DNA of 64,000 nt from Brevibacterium aurantiacum (GTDB taxonomy: Bacteria > Actinomycetota > Actinomycetes > Actinomycetales > Brevibacteriaceae), in contig NZ_FXZB01000010.1 in the NCBI RefSeq assembly GCF_900169065.1, positions 62,001 through 126,000 on the forward strand, written 5' to 3'. Numbering within the stretch: position 1 is the first letter of the stretch; every line of letters begins with the position of its first letter. Shown in pieces: positions 15,970 through 24,692 of the stretch. A program made the position numbers and the translations under genes. The notes under the pieces were generated by a model that saw nothing but the letters and a program-made list of their open reading frames with translations, searched no databases and was not told the DNA's origin.

Positions 15970-16535
15970 GCGCACGACTGTTTCGGGCACGCCCGGCACG
16001 CGTGGTGCCCGCCGTCATCCTCGCCATCCTGATCCTGGTCATCGCCGTGGCCCTCGGCTGGGCGGCCATTGCCGCCATCGCCTCTGCAGGTTCCGGAAGC
16101 TCCGCGCTCTCGGACGGAGTCCCAGGACTGTCGAGCCTCGGCGAGATGACCTGGGGATCCGCGGCCATCATCGCCGCCTGTGTCGTCATTGCGCTGCTGG
16201 GCCTGATCTTCCTCATCATCGGAATCTCGCCCGGAGCCAAGCGCGTCATCGGCTACCGCATGCAGACCCCGGAGCACATCGAGCGCTTCGAAGTGGTGCT
16301 GCCGACCTCGGCGCTGTCCGGCCTGGCGGCCGCGGCAGCGGACTCCGTCGACGGAGTCTCGAGCGTGCGCGCCGCATCCAATGCCTCGTCGACGAACGTC
16401 ACCTTCTCCACCCCCGTGCGTGACAACGACGAGATCCGCCGCGATGTCGATGCCGCAGTCACCCAGCGCTTCGACTCGATCGCCTTCGACCGCACACCCA
16501 CCGTCAAGGTCCGAGCACACAGGAGGCAGGCATGA
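15966..16535 (+). CDS. DUF6286-type membrane protein of the asp23 operon
   Basis: 189 residues. Two membrane segments (about 14-42 and 62-90) are followed by a C-terminal domain with an Asp23-like rhythm (IERFEVVLPTSALSGLAAAA ... SSVRAASNASSTNVTFSTPV ... TPTVKVRAHRR). ATG 15966 overlaps the previous stop. The position between an Asp23 protein and AmaP, and the two-TM-plus-soluble-domain shape, suggest it is a second membrane anchor for the Asp23 layer. Specific function is unknown. Confidence 0.72.
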   Translation: MSARLFRARPARVVPAVILAILILVIAVALGWAAIAAIASAGSGSSALSDGVPGLSSLGEMTWGSAAIIAACVVIALLGLIFLIIGISPGAKRVIGYRMQTPEHIERFEVVLPTSALSGLAAAAADSVDGVSSVRAASNASSTNVTFSTPVRDNDEIRRDVDAAVTQRFDSIAFDRTPTVKVRAHRRQA

Positions 16536-17125
16536 GACGTATGGCAGCAGGTGCCAACCGCACCGGACTCATCATCGTCGGACTGTTCCTCCTGGTGGCC
16601 GGACTCGCTGTGCTTGCGATCAGCTTCGGCCTGGCAGCAGCCGTGGCCCCCGGCTTGACGCCGGACGCAGCACTGCAGCCTGTCGCCGCCGTATTCGCAT
16701 TGCCGTTCTCCGCGGTCATTGCACTGGTTGTCGCCCTCATTCTGGCGATCATCGGCATCCGTTGGCTCGCTGCGCAGGTCCCGCGGAAGGATTCCGCCAA
16801 GCCTCTGCGCATGCAGGAAGATGCTCGCAGCGGTGTGACCACAGTGACGGCGAACGTCGTGGCCGCCGCCGTGGAAGATGACCTCGAAGCCACCCCCGAG
16901 GTCGTGGACGCACAGGCCATCCTGCGCGGAACTGCGCGACGCCCTGAGCTCGTCCTCCACCTCGATGTCGACGAACGCGCCGACATCGATTCAGTCATCG
17001 CCGACGTCGCAGATCGCGTGACCCGCAACGCCAGTCAGGCACTCGGCGTCCCGCTGTCCGCAGTCGGCGTCGAGGTCGCCATCGCCAGGTCACGGCAGAG
17101 GAAGCAGCGCAGTGTTCAGCTGTGA
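16532..17125 (+). CDS. amaP: Alkaline shock response membrane anchor protein
   Basis: 197 residues. Two hydrophobic segments (about 12-38 and 52-78) come before a soluble domain typical of AmaP (ARSGVTTVTANVVAAAVEDD ... RRPELVLHLDVDERADIDSV). AmaP tethers Asp23 to the membrane in Staphylococcus; that role is taken from the family. It is the last gene of the operon, coupled to the previous gene by ATGA at 16532. A terminator follows at once. Confidence 0.85.
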   Translation: MRRMAAGANRTGLIIVGLFLLVAGLAVLAISFGLAAAVAPGLTPDAALQPVAAVFALPFSAVIALVVALILAIIGIRWLAAQVPRKDSAKPLRMQEDARSGVTTVTANVVAAAVEDDLEATPEVVDAQAILRGTARRPELVLHLDVDERADIDSVIADVADRVTRNASQALGVPLSAVGVEVAIARSRQRKQRSVQL

Positions 17126-17133
17126 ATGACAAA

Positions 17134-17168
17134 GACCCCGGGGCGCGTAATCGCGACATCCCGGGGTC
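17134..17168 (+). terminator. Terminator hairpin after amaP
   Basis: GACCCCGGG (17134-17142) and CCCGGGGTC (17160-17168) are exact complements with a 17-base loop, 8 bp after the amaP stop. Confidence 0.65.
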
Positions 17169-17420
17169 CTCGCAGCACTCCCCTCGAGTACCCGGACGCA
17201 TCCCCATACGTCCGTTGTGTCCACCCGATCCCCACCGGGCGAACACCATTATTGGATCACACATCGATCCTACTTGTAAAGATTGTTCCGCCCTGCCTAA
17301 GCCGCAAGGGCGCCTTTCGGCGACCCTGAACACCTGATAGAACCCCAGGTCACAGGCCTCGCTGAAAATAATTCAAGACTCAACTTCATTCGGCGGGTCG
17401 CAACTGTCACTGCCGCGAAC
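17169..17420. other. Non-coding stretch
   Basis: About 250 bp between the amaP terminator and a convergent SDR gene. The short open frames here have no ribosome site. I see no convincing RNA gene or repeat. Confidence 0.3.
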
Positions 17421-18194
17421 TCAGTGATCGTCTCGTCTGCTGAGAGAGAATCCCGTCGACCCCCAGCGCACCAGGGAACGCGGAACGAAGCGGGCGATTC
17501 GAGCCGCCAGCGCGTAGCTCACCCCGGGGACCGAGACCACCTTGCCGCGCCTGGCATCGCGCAGGGACGCGGTGACGACCTGCTGCACACTCAGCCAGAT
17601 CCAACCCGGCCCGGGCCGGTCGACGCCGAGTCGTTCATGGAATCTGGTCCGAATGAATCCAGGCAGGACGACGGTGACCGTCACCGGGGTACCTCGCAGT
17701 TCGCCGGCGAGTGCTTCAGTGAAGACCAGAGTCGACATCTTCGATGCCGCATACTGCCCCATGGTCGTCAGTGCCGCCATGGACGAGACGTTGATCAGAC
17801 CGCCGCGACCACGTTCGCGCATCTGCTTGACCGCGGCCAGCGAAAGCTCGCGCACGGCGCCGGTGAGCACCATGTCCTGGTCCTCAAGCTCGGCCGCATC
17901 CGAGTCGAGCAGACCCTGCTTGAGTCCGTATCCGGCGTTGTTGATGAGCAGATCGATCCGTGAGGTCTCAACCACAGTCCGGACCATGTCGATGCCGGAT
18001 CGGGTGGACAGATCGGCCACGACAACCTCGGCGTGGGTGCCGTGTTCGGTTTCGATGCTCGTCGCCAGCTCCCGCAGGCGCGTCTCATCGCGGGCCACGA
18101 GCACGAGGTCATAGTGATCGGCGGCGAGACTGAGGGCGTAACCACGCCCCAGCCCTGAGCTGGCGCCGGTGACGAGAGCGCGCGGCCTCGTCAC
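17421..18194 (-). CDS. Short-chain dehydrogenase/reductase
   Basis: 257-residue classical SDR using NAD(P): TGASSGLGRGYA for the cofactor (9-20), NNAGYG, catalytic Ser in VSSMAALTTMG and Tyr/Lys in YAASK. After the active site, PGFIRTRFHERLG and a basic C-terminus (VSYALAARIARFVPRSLVRW) recall the DltE/YqjQ-type subgroup with a hydrophobic end. Its start overlaps the stop of the thioesterase gene (ATGA, 18191-18194). Together they could act on a fatty acyl or hydroxyacyl compound, but the substrate cannot be predicted. Confidence 0.85.
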   Translation of the reverse strand: MTRPRALVTGASSGLGRGYALSLAADHYDLVLVARDETRLRELATSIETEHGTHAEVVVADLSTRSGIDMVRTVVETSRIDLLINNAGYGLKQGLLDSDAAELEDQDMVLTGAVRELSLAAVKQMRERGRGGLINVSSMAALTTMGQYAASKMSTLVFTEALAGELRGTPVTVTVVLPGFIRTRFHERLGVDRPGPGWIWLSVQQVVTASLRDARRGKVVSVPGVSYALAARIARFVPRSLVRWGSTGFSLSRRDDH

Positions 18195-19015
18195 TTCGCG
18201 CCCTGGCCCACCCGCACTGTCAGCGACTGTGCCGCGGTGCCGATCGGCCCCTTGACATCGCTGAGGACGCTCGTGGTCTCGCCGATCCCGGTGGGGCCGA
18301 ACGCCACCTTCGTCTCGAAGCCGACCCAGCCTGGTTCGGGGACTCGGGTGAGGTGGATGGTGAGGTCGACATTGGGGAAGAACGTCGTCTTCGGATCTTC
18401 TCTCACGGCCAGCCCGTTGGCTGTATCGACGAGCTTCACGAAGGCCGCGGTCGCGGGGTCGTCCTCACCGTCGACGAGGGGAAAGGGGGACCGAATCCAG
18501 GAACGAGCGAATCCGGGGCGGACGTCGGCGAACTGACCACCGTCCAACGAGGCGATGAAGCCTCCGCCCCAGCGGCCGGTGAACGGTATGGCAGGAGCTT
18601 CTTCGGGCTCTGGCAGAGCCTGCCATTCGTCGCCGACGACGCTGGTGGTGTCGCTGGGCAGCAGGCGCCAGACTCTGGCGTGGACGCTCGTGCGCTCACC
18701 ATGGCGCATGCTCGCCTCGATGAGTTCGATGGTCCGACCGGGCCTGATGACGTTGACGTCGATTGTGAATTCGCCGGAATGGATGACGCCGAGGATGTCG
18801 AAATTGATCCGAGAGACCAACTTGTCCGAGGGCAGTCGGCGTTCGATCTCTGCCAGCACCAGTCCTGCGGCTGGGGCCAGATGCTGTTCGCCCGGCTGCC
18901 AGGCGCCCTGACTGTGCAGCGTCGAGATGAAGGTCTCCGGCCCCGTGCGCACATAGTAGGAGTCGGGGCAGGCGGCACCATCGTGGCCGAGGTGTTCGTT
19001 GAGTGCTTCAGGCAT
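18191..19015 (-). CDS. Thioesterase-family protein (double hot-dog, TesB-like)
   Basis: 274 residues with two hot-dog halves: the first around SRINFDILGVIHSGEFTIDV and GRTIELIEASMRHGERTSVH, the second around FFPNVDLTIHLTRVPEPGWV and GIGETTSVLSDVKGPIGTAA. That is the pattern of acyl-CoA thioesterase II-like proteins common in Actinobacteria, which hydrolyse acyl-CoA. The ATG 19015 has a TAATCT box 6 bases upstream (19022-19027), so its mRNA may be leaderless. It is coupled to the SDR gene downstream and divergent from xthA. Confidence 0.78.
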   Translation of the reverse strand: MPEALNEHLGHDGAACPDSYYVRTGPETFISTLHSQGAWQPGEQHLAPAAGLVLAEIERRLPSDKLVSRINFDILGVIHSGEFTIDVNVIRPGRTIELIEASMRHGERTSVHARVWRLLPSDTTSVVGDEWQALPEPEEAPAIPFTGRWGGGFIASLDGGQFADVRPGFARSWIRSPFPLVDGEDDPATAAFVKLVDTANGLAVREDPKTTFFPNVDLTIHLTRVPEPGWVGFETKVAFGPTGIGETTSVLSDVKGPIGTAAQSLTVRVGQGAK

Positions 19016-19150
19016 GACCCCAGATTATCGGTAGCCAACCGGCGCCGAGGTGATGGGGCCACGGGGTGCGCCTGCTGACTCCTCCTGGTGACCGGCTTCC
19101 TTCTGCCTGTTGAGCTTGGGCCTGCGGTCGGGACCGCCTATGGTGGGAGA

Positions 19151-19942
19151 GTGAGAATCGCGAGCTGGAATGTGAACTCGATCCGCGCCCGACATGACAG
19201 AATCGGCGCCTGGCTGGATCGCTCCGACGTCGACGTCCTGGCCATCCAGGAACTCAAGTGCAAGGACGAACAGTTCCCGGAGGACCTGTTCACCTCCCGT
19301 GGCTATGAAGTGAGCTTCCACGGCCTCAATCAGTGGAATGGTGTGGCCATCGCCTCCCGAGTCGGACTCGAGGACCCCGAGATCGGATTCACCGACATTC
19401 CCTCATTCGGCGAAGAGCCCGTGGTCGAGGCCCGTGCACTCTCAGCCACCTGCGGCGGAGTCAGAGTGTATTCGCTCTACGTTCCCAATGGTCGTGAACT
19501 CGACCACCCGCACTACACCTATAAGCTCGAATGGTATCGGGCCCTGACTGCCGATATCTCTGCACAGTTGAGTGAAACACCTGATAAGAAGCTCGTCCTC
19601 TGTGGCGACTTCAATGTCGCACCCTTGGATGAGGACGTCTGGGACATGGCGGAGTTCGACGGACTCACCCATGTGTCCGAGCCCGAGCGCGATGCCTTCA
19701 ACTCCCTCCTCGGCGCCGGGCTCACCGAGGTCACCAGGCAGTTCACACCAGGCCCAGGCGTCTACACCTTCTGGGACTACCAGAGGCTGGCATTCCCGAA
19801 GAAGAAGGGCATGCGCATCGACTTCGAGCTCGCCTCACCGTCCTTGGCTGAGAAGGCCACCGGTGCCGAGATCGACCGCGAGGAGCGCAAGGGCAAGGGC
19901 GCGTCGGATCACGCTCCTGTCATCGTCGACTACGAGGTGTGA
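19151..19942 (+). CDS. xthA: Exodeoxyribonuclease III
   Basis: 263-residue AP endonuclease/3'-exonuclease of base-excision repair. Motifs: MRIASWNVNSIRARHDRI (metal-binding Asn), VLAIQELKCKDEQFP (catalytic Glu), LCGDFNVAP (Asp/Asn), and a C-terminal RIDFELASPSLAEK with KGASDHAPVIVDYEV (catalytic His). The GTG 19151 lies 6 bases after TATGGT (19139-19144), with TTGGGC 17 bp further up, so it is probably a leaderless mRNA. An upstream in-frame start at 19088 would precede that promoter and is rejected. Confidence 0.93.
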   Translation: MRIASWNVNSIRARHDRIGAWLDRSDVDVLAIQELKCKDEQFPEDLFTSRGYEVSFHGLNQWNGVAIASRVGLEDPEIGFTDIPSFGEEPVVEARALSATCGGVRVYSLYVPNGRELDHPHYTYKLEWYRALTADISAQLSETPDKKLVLCGDFNVAPLDEDVWDMAEFDGLTHVSEPERDAFNSLLGAGLTEVTRQFTPGPGVYTFWDYQRLAFPKKKGMRIDFELASPSLAEKATGAEIDREERKGKGASDHAPVIVDYEV

Positions 19943-20254
19943 GCAGTACCCGACGAAAACCTCACGTCTTGAGCCTGCTTCGGCACTCCCCCACGCCGCT
20001 ACAGATCAATATTGACGAAACACCACTTCACAAGTGATCCTAAGAACAACGTGCCGCTGCTCACTCCCCGATAATGCGCAACGGCATCGTTGAACACAGA
20101 TTGAGTGAAGTTGAACGCAGACAAACGCAGACTTAGTGAAAATCACATAGCTGCCACATTGTGTAACCGGAATTCTCTCAAAGAGATCAGATAGATTACT
20201 TAATGGTAGTCAATCCCCAAATCCCCATATCCCCACTGCCAGAGGTCCCCACCC
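19943..20254. other. AT-richer upstream region of the LuxR-type gene
   Basis: About 310 bp, noticeably richer in A/T than its surroundings. It includes runs such as GATTACTTAATGG (20192-20204) and three closely spaced copies of ATCCCC between 20214 and 20236. It probably holds the promoter and operators of the following regulator gene. No gene is seen here. Confidence 0.35.
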
Positions 20255-22612
20255 ATGCATGATTCCGCTGACCAGGGCGCTCCCGTTCCCCCGACGGACC
20301 GCTCAGCCGGTGCAGGCGTCTTTCCCGGCGAGCGCTCGACGACAGCTCACGCATTCGCGACTCGCCTCGCCGATTTCGCGCCCGAGCTGCCCGAACCAGT
20401 GTGGAAGAGTCTGTTTTTGCAGACATCTGGCCATATCTTGGCAGGCCAAGCCGTTCTGCAGGGCGCCGACTCGATGGGCCATGACCTCTCGACAGTCGAT
20501 GCCGACCACTACTCGGATCTGCCATCCGCCGAGGTTCTGACTCAGATCAGAAGCCAGGCCCCGGACAGTCCCGAGCTGAGGTTTGCCCATCTGCTCTCAT
20601 TCGTACGCGACATCAACGCCGACACTCTGGCCATCGCCGCCGGAGCAATGCGCTACTTGGGGTCGTTTGCCGTCCCCATCGACCCAGAAGGCGGCGACAC
20701 CTTCGACATCGCTGACCTGAGCGCACATCTGCTCGAGGACGGATTGCTGTTCCCATCGCTGGAAGACACCGGTCAATACACGATTCCGCCGGTCATGAGA
20801 GCGATCCTGAGGCGGCTCTACGACGACCGGGATCGGCACAGCGAATCGCGGTCGCGACGCGCACTTGGTGGCAGCGCCGCGGAATGGCTGAAGGCGCCAG
20901 CCTCCTATCATTCGGAGGGCTTCGATGAGGCACTCCTGCAGGTCGCGGAGGCCGGAGAGTGGAGCGCACTGACAGATCTCTGGGCGAACCGCGGCCATGC
21001 ACTCATGGTCGATCATTTCGACGCGACTCTCGAGGCCTTCTCGAAGGTCCCCGAGGCGCAGACTCAGAACTCGGCGGTATTGGCCGAGGCGAAGGGCGAC
21101 TGCCTGCAAGCAGGTGAGGCCAGACGGCGCCTTCGCGTCAGCGACGCCCTCACCGTTCTCGGCCAGGTCGACTTCGAGCACTCGGCGGTCCCGACGCTCG
21201 ACTCGCAGCTGGAACGGATCAAGGACGGTGACTTCACCGTCGATGACATCCTGATCATGGCCATCGCATCGATGCGGCGCCAGAAGGTGCTCGGCCAGTC
21301 GGACCAGGGTCTGCAAGTGGCCCGGACGGCCCAGGAGCTCATCAACGACAGCCGACACTTCCAGTCAGCATCGAGCCGACTCTGCGAAGCACGATTCCAC
21401 CTCGAATATGGGATCACCACCATGTTCGTCGGCGATCTCACGGGCAGTGTCCAACTGCTGCGCCGGTCGATCATCATCACAGAGCTCGCCTCTGCGTCCT
21501 CTCCTTATCTCCTGCTCCCCGCACATGCCTACAGTGCCCTGGCGTACGCGATGCTCGGAAACGGGCCATCGAGTGACGCGCACCTGCGTCACTTCGACGA
21601 GCTCAGGGAGCAAACTCGCTTCAACAACCCCCACACGCTCACCGCCTATTCCTTGGCTCGCATGATTCGCGCCATGGACGGCCTGGACCTCGACGCAGCA
21701 AGCCGGTACTCGGCGCGCCTGACTGACCCCTCACTAGGTCATCACTCGTGGCTCGGAGTCGTTCAGTACAGATCGCTATTAGGCATTCTGCGCAGCGATG
21801 TCGGGATCGAGGGCAAGCGCCTGGAGCAGATCATCGACACCAACCGATCGTCCCTGCCGGCCGACGGACTCCTGCTCCACTCACTCCAGCTCATGCTGGT
21901 CTCCCTCCACCTGGCTCAGGGCCAGACCCATCTCGCCCAGAATGTCCTGCTCGACGCCGAGACCGAATCGCCGTACATCATCCTGGCCAGAGCTCAACTC
22001 CATCTGACCATCGGTGAACACGGGACCGCGGCGCACCTGGCGAACAGAGTGCTGTCTCAGAAGTCACTCGACCTGCACGCCAGGGCCTCGGCACGTGCGA
22101 TTCAGGCTGCCAGCTTGTTGGGCAAAGGAGAACTGGCAGAGTCAGACTCCGCGTTCGTCGACGCACTCGAGTACTGCAGGATCGCAGCCAGCCTCATTCC
22201 CGTGGCGCTGGTTCCCAAGTCTCTGCGCGATCAGTTGATCGCGCGCAGCTCCAGCGCTGCCGAGTGGGACCTGATCGCTCCGGTCTTCGCGAGCGAATCC
22301 AACGCCACCGACGGCGCCATCGGCGGACCGGGCGATCGCGGTGCCGGGGAACGGCTCCGGCAGCGGCTGCTGGATCTTGGGGAGACACTTCGCATCCGCG
22401 CCGGTCACACACTGCTCAGCCCCTCGCAGAGACAGCTCCTGGCGCTGCTGGACACCCAGTCCTCGGTGTCCGCAATCGCCGCTGAGCTCAGCCTCGTCGA
22501 AGGAACTGTGAAGAACAAGCTGTCGAATCTCTACGCGCGCCTCGGCGTCCGCAATCGCAGAGATGCGCTGGCCCGCGGCTACGAATACGGGTACCTTCCC
22601 ACCGAGCGCTGA
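20255..22612 (+). CDS. LuxR-family regulator lacking the ATPase domain
   Basis: 785 residues. There is no P-loop. The protein begins where MalT-type regulators have the winged-helix stretch after the ATPase (LLEDGLLFPSLEDTGQYTIP, then PVMRAILRRLY), continues with about 500 residues of TPR-like helices, and ends in a LuxR helix-turn-helix (LSPSQRQLLALLDTQSSVSA ... GTVKNKLSNLYARLGVRNRR). It looks like a LAL/MalT regulator that lost its N-terminal ATPase. ATG 20255 has only a weak ribosome site (CAGAGG); another ATG at 20259 is out of frame. No operon partner; its targets are unknown. Confidence 0.8.
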   Translation: MHDSADQGAPVPPTDRSAGAGVFPGERSTTAHAFATRLADFAPELPEPVWKSLFLQTSGHILAGQAVLQGADSMGHDLSTVDADHYSDLPSAEVLTQIRSQAPDSPELRFAHLLSFVRDINADTLAIAAGAMRYLGSFAVPIDPEGGDTFDIADLSAHLLEDGLLFPSLEDTGQYTIPPVMRAILRRLYDDRDRHSESRSRRALGGSAAEWLKAPASYHSEGFDEALLQVAEAGEWSALTDLWANRGHALMVDHFDATLEAFSKVPEAQTQNSAVLAEAKGDCLQAGEARRRLRVSDALTVLGQVDFEHSAVPTLDSQLERIKDGDFTVDDILIMAIASMRRQKVLGQSDQGLQVARTAQELINDSRHFQSASSRLCEARFHLEYGITTMFVGDLTGSVQLLRRSIIITELASASSPYLLLPAHAYSALAYAMLGNGPSSDAHLRHFDELREQTRFNNPHTLTAYSLARMIRAMDGLDLDAASRYSARLTDPSLGHHSWLGVVQYRSLLGILRSDVGIEGKRLEQIIDTNRSSLPADGLLLHSLQLMLVSLHLAQGQTHLAQNVLLDAETESPYIILARAQLHLTIGEHGTAAHLANRVLSQKSLDLHARASARAIQAASLLGKGELAESDSAFVDALEYCRIAASLIPVALVPKSLRDQLIARSSSAAEWDLIAPVFASESNATDGAIGGPGDRGAGERLRQRLLDLGETLRIRAGHTLLSPSQRQLLALLDTQSSVSAIAAELSLVEGTVKNKLSNLYARLGVRNRRDALARGYEYGYLPTER

Positions 22613-22754
22613 GTCTGCGGCGCGCATCGCAGGACCCCTGAACAGTCCCCGGAGGCTCCCGTGATGACCTCCCGGAGGAAAGCTCGTCTCATTCGCGCGT
22701 AAAGCATGGACATCCACCCCGTCTTCTGGTGAAGTTGAATCAGGAGCTAGGAAG

Positions 22755-23681
22755 GTGACGAGGATGTCAGCAACAGTCCGCGAACTGGTCGACGAAGCCT
22801 ACGACAGGCGCGAGTCGACATGGAGGGCCGCCCTGGAGACGGTCAACGATTGGGTCGAGGCCGCATGCTCGGGCTCCGCGCTGCTGTCAGGCGATCGAGT
22901 CACCGTCGGCCGCGGACGGATCAAGGACCGACTCCGAGCCGGGGAGAAGCTGCGCCGCAAACTCGCCGACGCCAATGACGAGATCCATGAGGCCGTCGAG
23001 GTTGAGAACCAGGTCATCGATGTTGTCGGTGCCCGGGCGGTGTGCCGCACCGAGCGGGAACAGACCGCGCTGTGGGATCTGCTCACCGACAGCAATGACA
23101 GTTCGAACCTCTCCATCGCCGAGGTGCGGGACTATTCCGCCCAGCCCAAGCCCTCCGGTTATTGCGGACGCCATCTCATCATCGAAGTTCCCTTCGACGC
23201 CGAACCCTCAGTGCTCGTCGAGCTCCAGCTGCGCACGATCATGCAGGATGCGTGGTGTGTGCTCGCCGAGGAGCATCTGTTCAAACCCGGTCAGGCACTG
23301 AAATCAGATGCCCAGCAGGAGCGGCTCTCCGTCGTCCTCTCCGGGCTCCTGGCTCAGGCCGATGTGGTTGCCGCCTATATCGCCGATGATGTCAGTGCCT
23401 ACCTGGGAATGGGCAACGCCTCACCGCCTCGGACGGTGACGAATGTCGATGCTGCAGCGGAGGTCCCCTCGATCGAGGTCACCATCCGCGAGCTCAATCA
23501 TTCCTATGTCCTCGCCGCCGACGAGGTCGGTCGGCACGGGATCATCCGCCTGGAGAACCTGGGACTGACGCCGGAGAATCCCGAACACTCGGCGTTCCCG
23601 AACCCGGGTGACAAACTGCAGGTGACGATGGACGAGTCGAACACCACGCGCTACTTCATCCCGGTCGCCGGGCAGCACTGA
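22755..23681 (+). CDS. RelA/SpoT-domain (p)ppGpp synthetase-like protein (small alarmone synthetase type)
   Basis: 308 residues. The synthetase fold is clear: GRGRIKDRLRAGEKLRRKL (substrate Arg/Lys), VIDVVGARAVCRTE (metal Asp, Arg), PKPSGYCGRHLIIEV (G-loop Tyr, then His) and VELQLRTIMQDAWCVLAEEH (Glu, Gln, Arg, terminal EH). The active-site residues look intact. There is no hydrolase HD domain and no TGS/ACT, so it resembles small alarmone synthetases or toxSAS enzymes. An extra C-terminal part of about 85 residues (from residue 225) looks like a small beta domain (LNHSYVLAADEVGRHGIIRL). No antitoxin-like gene is adjacent. GTG 22755 (AGGAG 8 bases before) or ATG 22764 (GGAAGG before) may be the start. 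Confidence 0.8.
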   Translation: MTRMSATVRELVDEAYDRRESTWRAALETVNDWVEAACSGSALLSGDRVTVGRGRIKDRLRAGEKLRRKLADANDEIHEAVEVENQVIDVVGARAVCRTEREQTALWDLLTDSNDSSNLSIAEVRDYSAQPKPSGYCGRHLIIEVPFDAEPSVLVELQLRTIMQDAWCVLAEEHLFKPGQALKSDAQQERLSVVLSGLLAQADVVAAYIADDVSAYLGMGNASPPRTVTNVDAAAEVPSIEVTIRELNHSYVLAADEVGRHGIIRLENLGLTPENPEHSAFPNPGDKLQVTMDESNTTRYFIPVAGQH

Positions 23682-23738
23682 ATCGCCCCGGCGAACGGGA
23701 TGCATTCCGATTCGCCAGACCGTCTAGACTTGTCTTCC

Positions 23739-24617
23739 ATGGGTAAGAAGTCGAAGCGTTCCAAAGAAGATGTCATTGCCAAGCGTCTGGCACGTGCAGA
23801 GGCCACGGCCTTCGTTGCACGTCCGTTCGAGGGGCTGCCGTTCGAGGCGGACCTCATCTGCCTGCGTGAGCTGGTGCCGGCGGCGACCGCCTCGGCGAAG
23901 CTGAAAGCGGAGTTCGGTGGTCAGGAGATCACCATCACCTCCCTGCTGCCCGCAGCATGGCAGGCCTGGCACCGTGAAGACGGTGAAATCTTGGCCGGCA
24001 TGCAGGTGCCTGTGTCCTCGACCGATGCTTCTCGCGATGTCGCCCACGGCATCCTGGCCGCAGTCGATGCGGAGCCGGGTACCACCGTCGAGGCGACCAC
24101 CGAGCCAGGTCAGGGTCCACGTCTGCAGGACATCCTCGACACCGACCACCCGTTCGACATCCGCGTCCTCGAGACTTTCGAGTACTGGAAGCTGCCCGAG
24201 GCCGAGACGGACTCCGATGTTGCTGCGGCGCTCGAACAGGCCAACGACTCCATCTCCCCCACGGAGAAGCTCGCCTCGGTGAAGTCCGCCTACTGGACCG
24301 AGATGTCGGGCCGCACCTACGTCCGTTGGGCACGCCCCGAGGGTGAGGACGCGATCGTCGACGCTCTCGCGAGCCTGCAGGTCGAAGGGCTCAACGACCT
24401 GGGCGGTCCGGGAACCTTCCTGGGGTATTTCCGTGCCCATGGAATCATCGTGCCCGTCTGGGAACTCGAATTCGGCACACAGGTCGACGACATCGAGGAG
24501 CCCATCGCGGAGTTCGGCAAGCGCCTCGATACGACCATGAACTCGGGCGAGTCTCTGTCTACCGAGGCACGCCGTGCACGTTCAGGCATCGTCGCTCGTC
24601 AGCTGACCATCCACTGA
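23739..24617 (+). CDS. DUF5926-family protein
   Basis: 292 residues, starting MGKKSKRSKED. The family is actinobacterial and uncharacterised. Parts of it (GGPGTFLGYFRAHGIIVPVW near 220-240) are typically conserved, and the basic N-terminus recalls SEC-C/DUF5926 proteins. It precedes a glycosyltransferase and pheA, an order I know from other Micrococcales. The TAGACT box at 23725-23730 lies 8 bases before the ATG 23739 and there is no ribosome site, suggesting a leaderless start. No membrane segment or catalytic motif was recognised. Confidence 0.7.
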   Translation: MGKKSKRSKEDVIAKRLARAEATAFVARPFEGLPFEADLICLRELVPAATASAKLKAEFGGQEITITSLLPAAWQAWHREDGEILAGMQVPVSSTDASRDVAHGILAAVDAEPGTTVEATTEPGQGPRLQDILDTDHPFDIRVLETFEYWKLPEAETDSDVAAALEQANDSISPTEKLASVKSAYWTEMSGRTYVRWARPEGEDAIVDALASLQVEGLNDLGGPGTFLGYFRAHGIIVPVWELEFGTQVDDIEEPIAEFGKRLDTTMNSGESLSTEARRARSGIVARQLTIH

Positions 24618-24692
24618 GTTCCGTCGCCACGACCACCGGCGAGCGTCGACGCGCACTCGCCGGTGCGTGAGGCGGACAGGAGAAGAGTTTCC

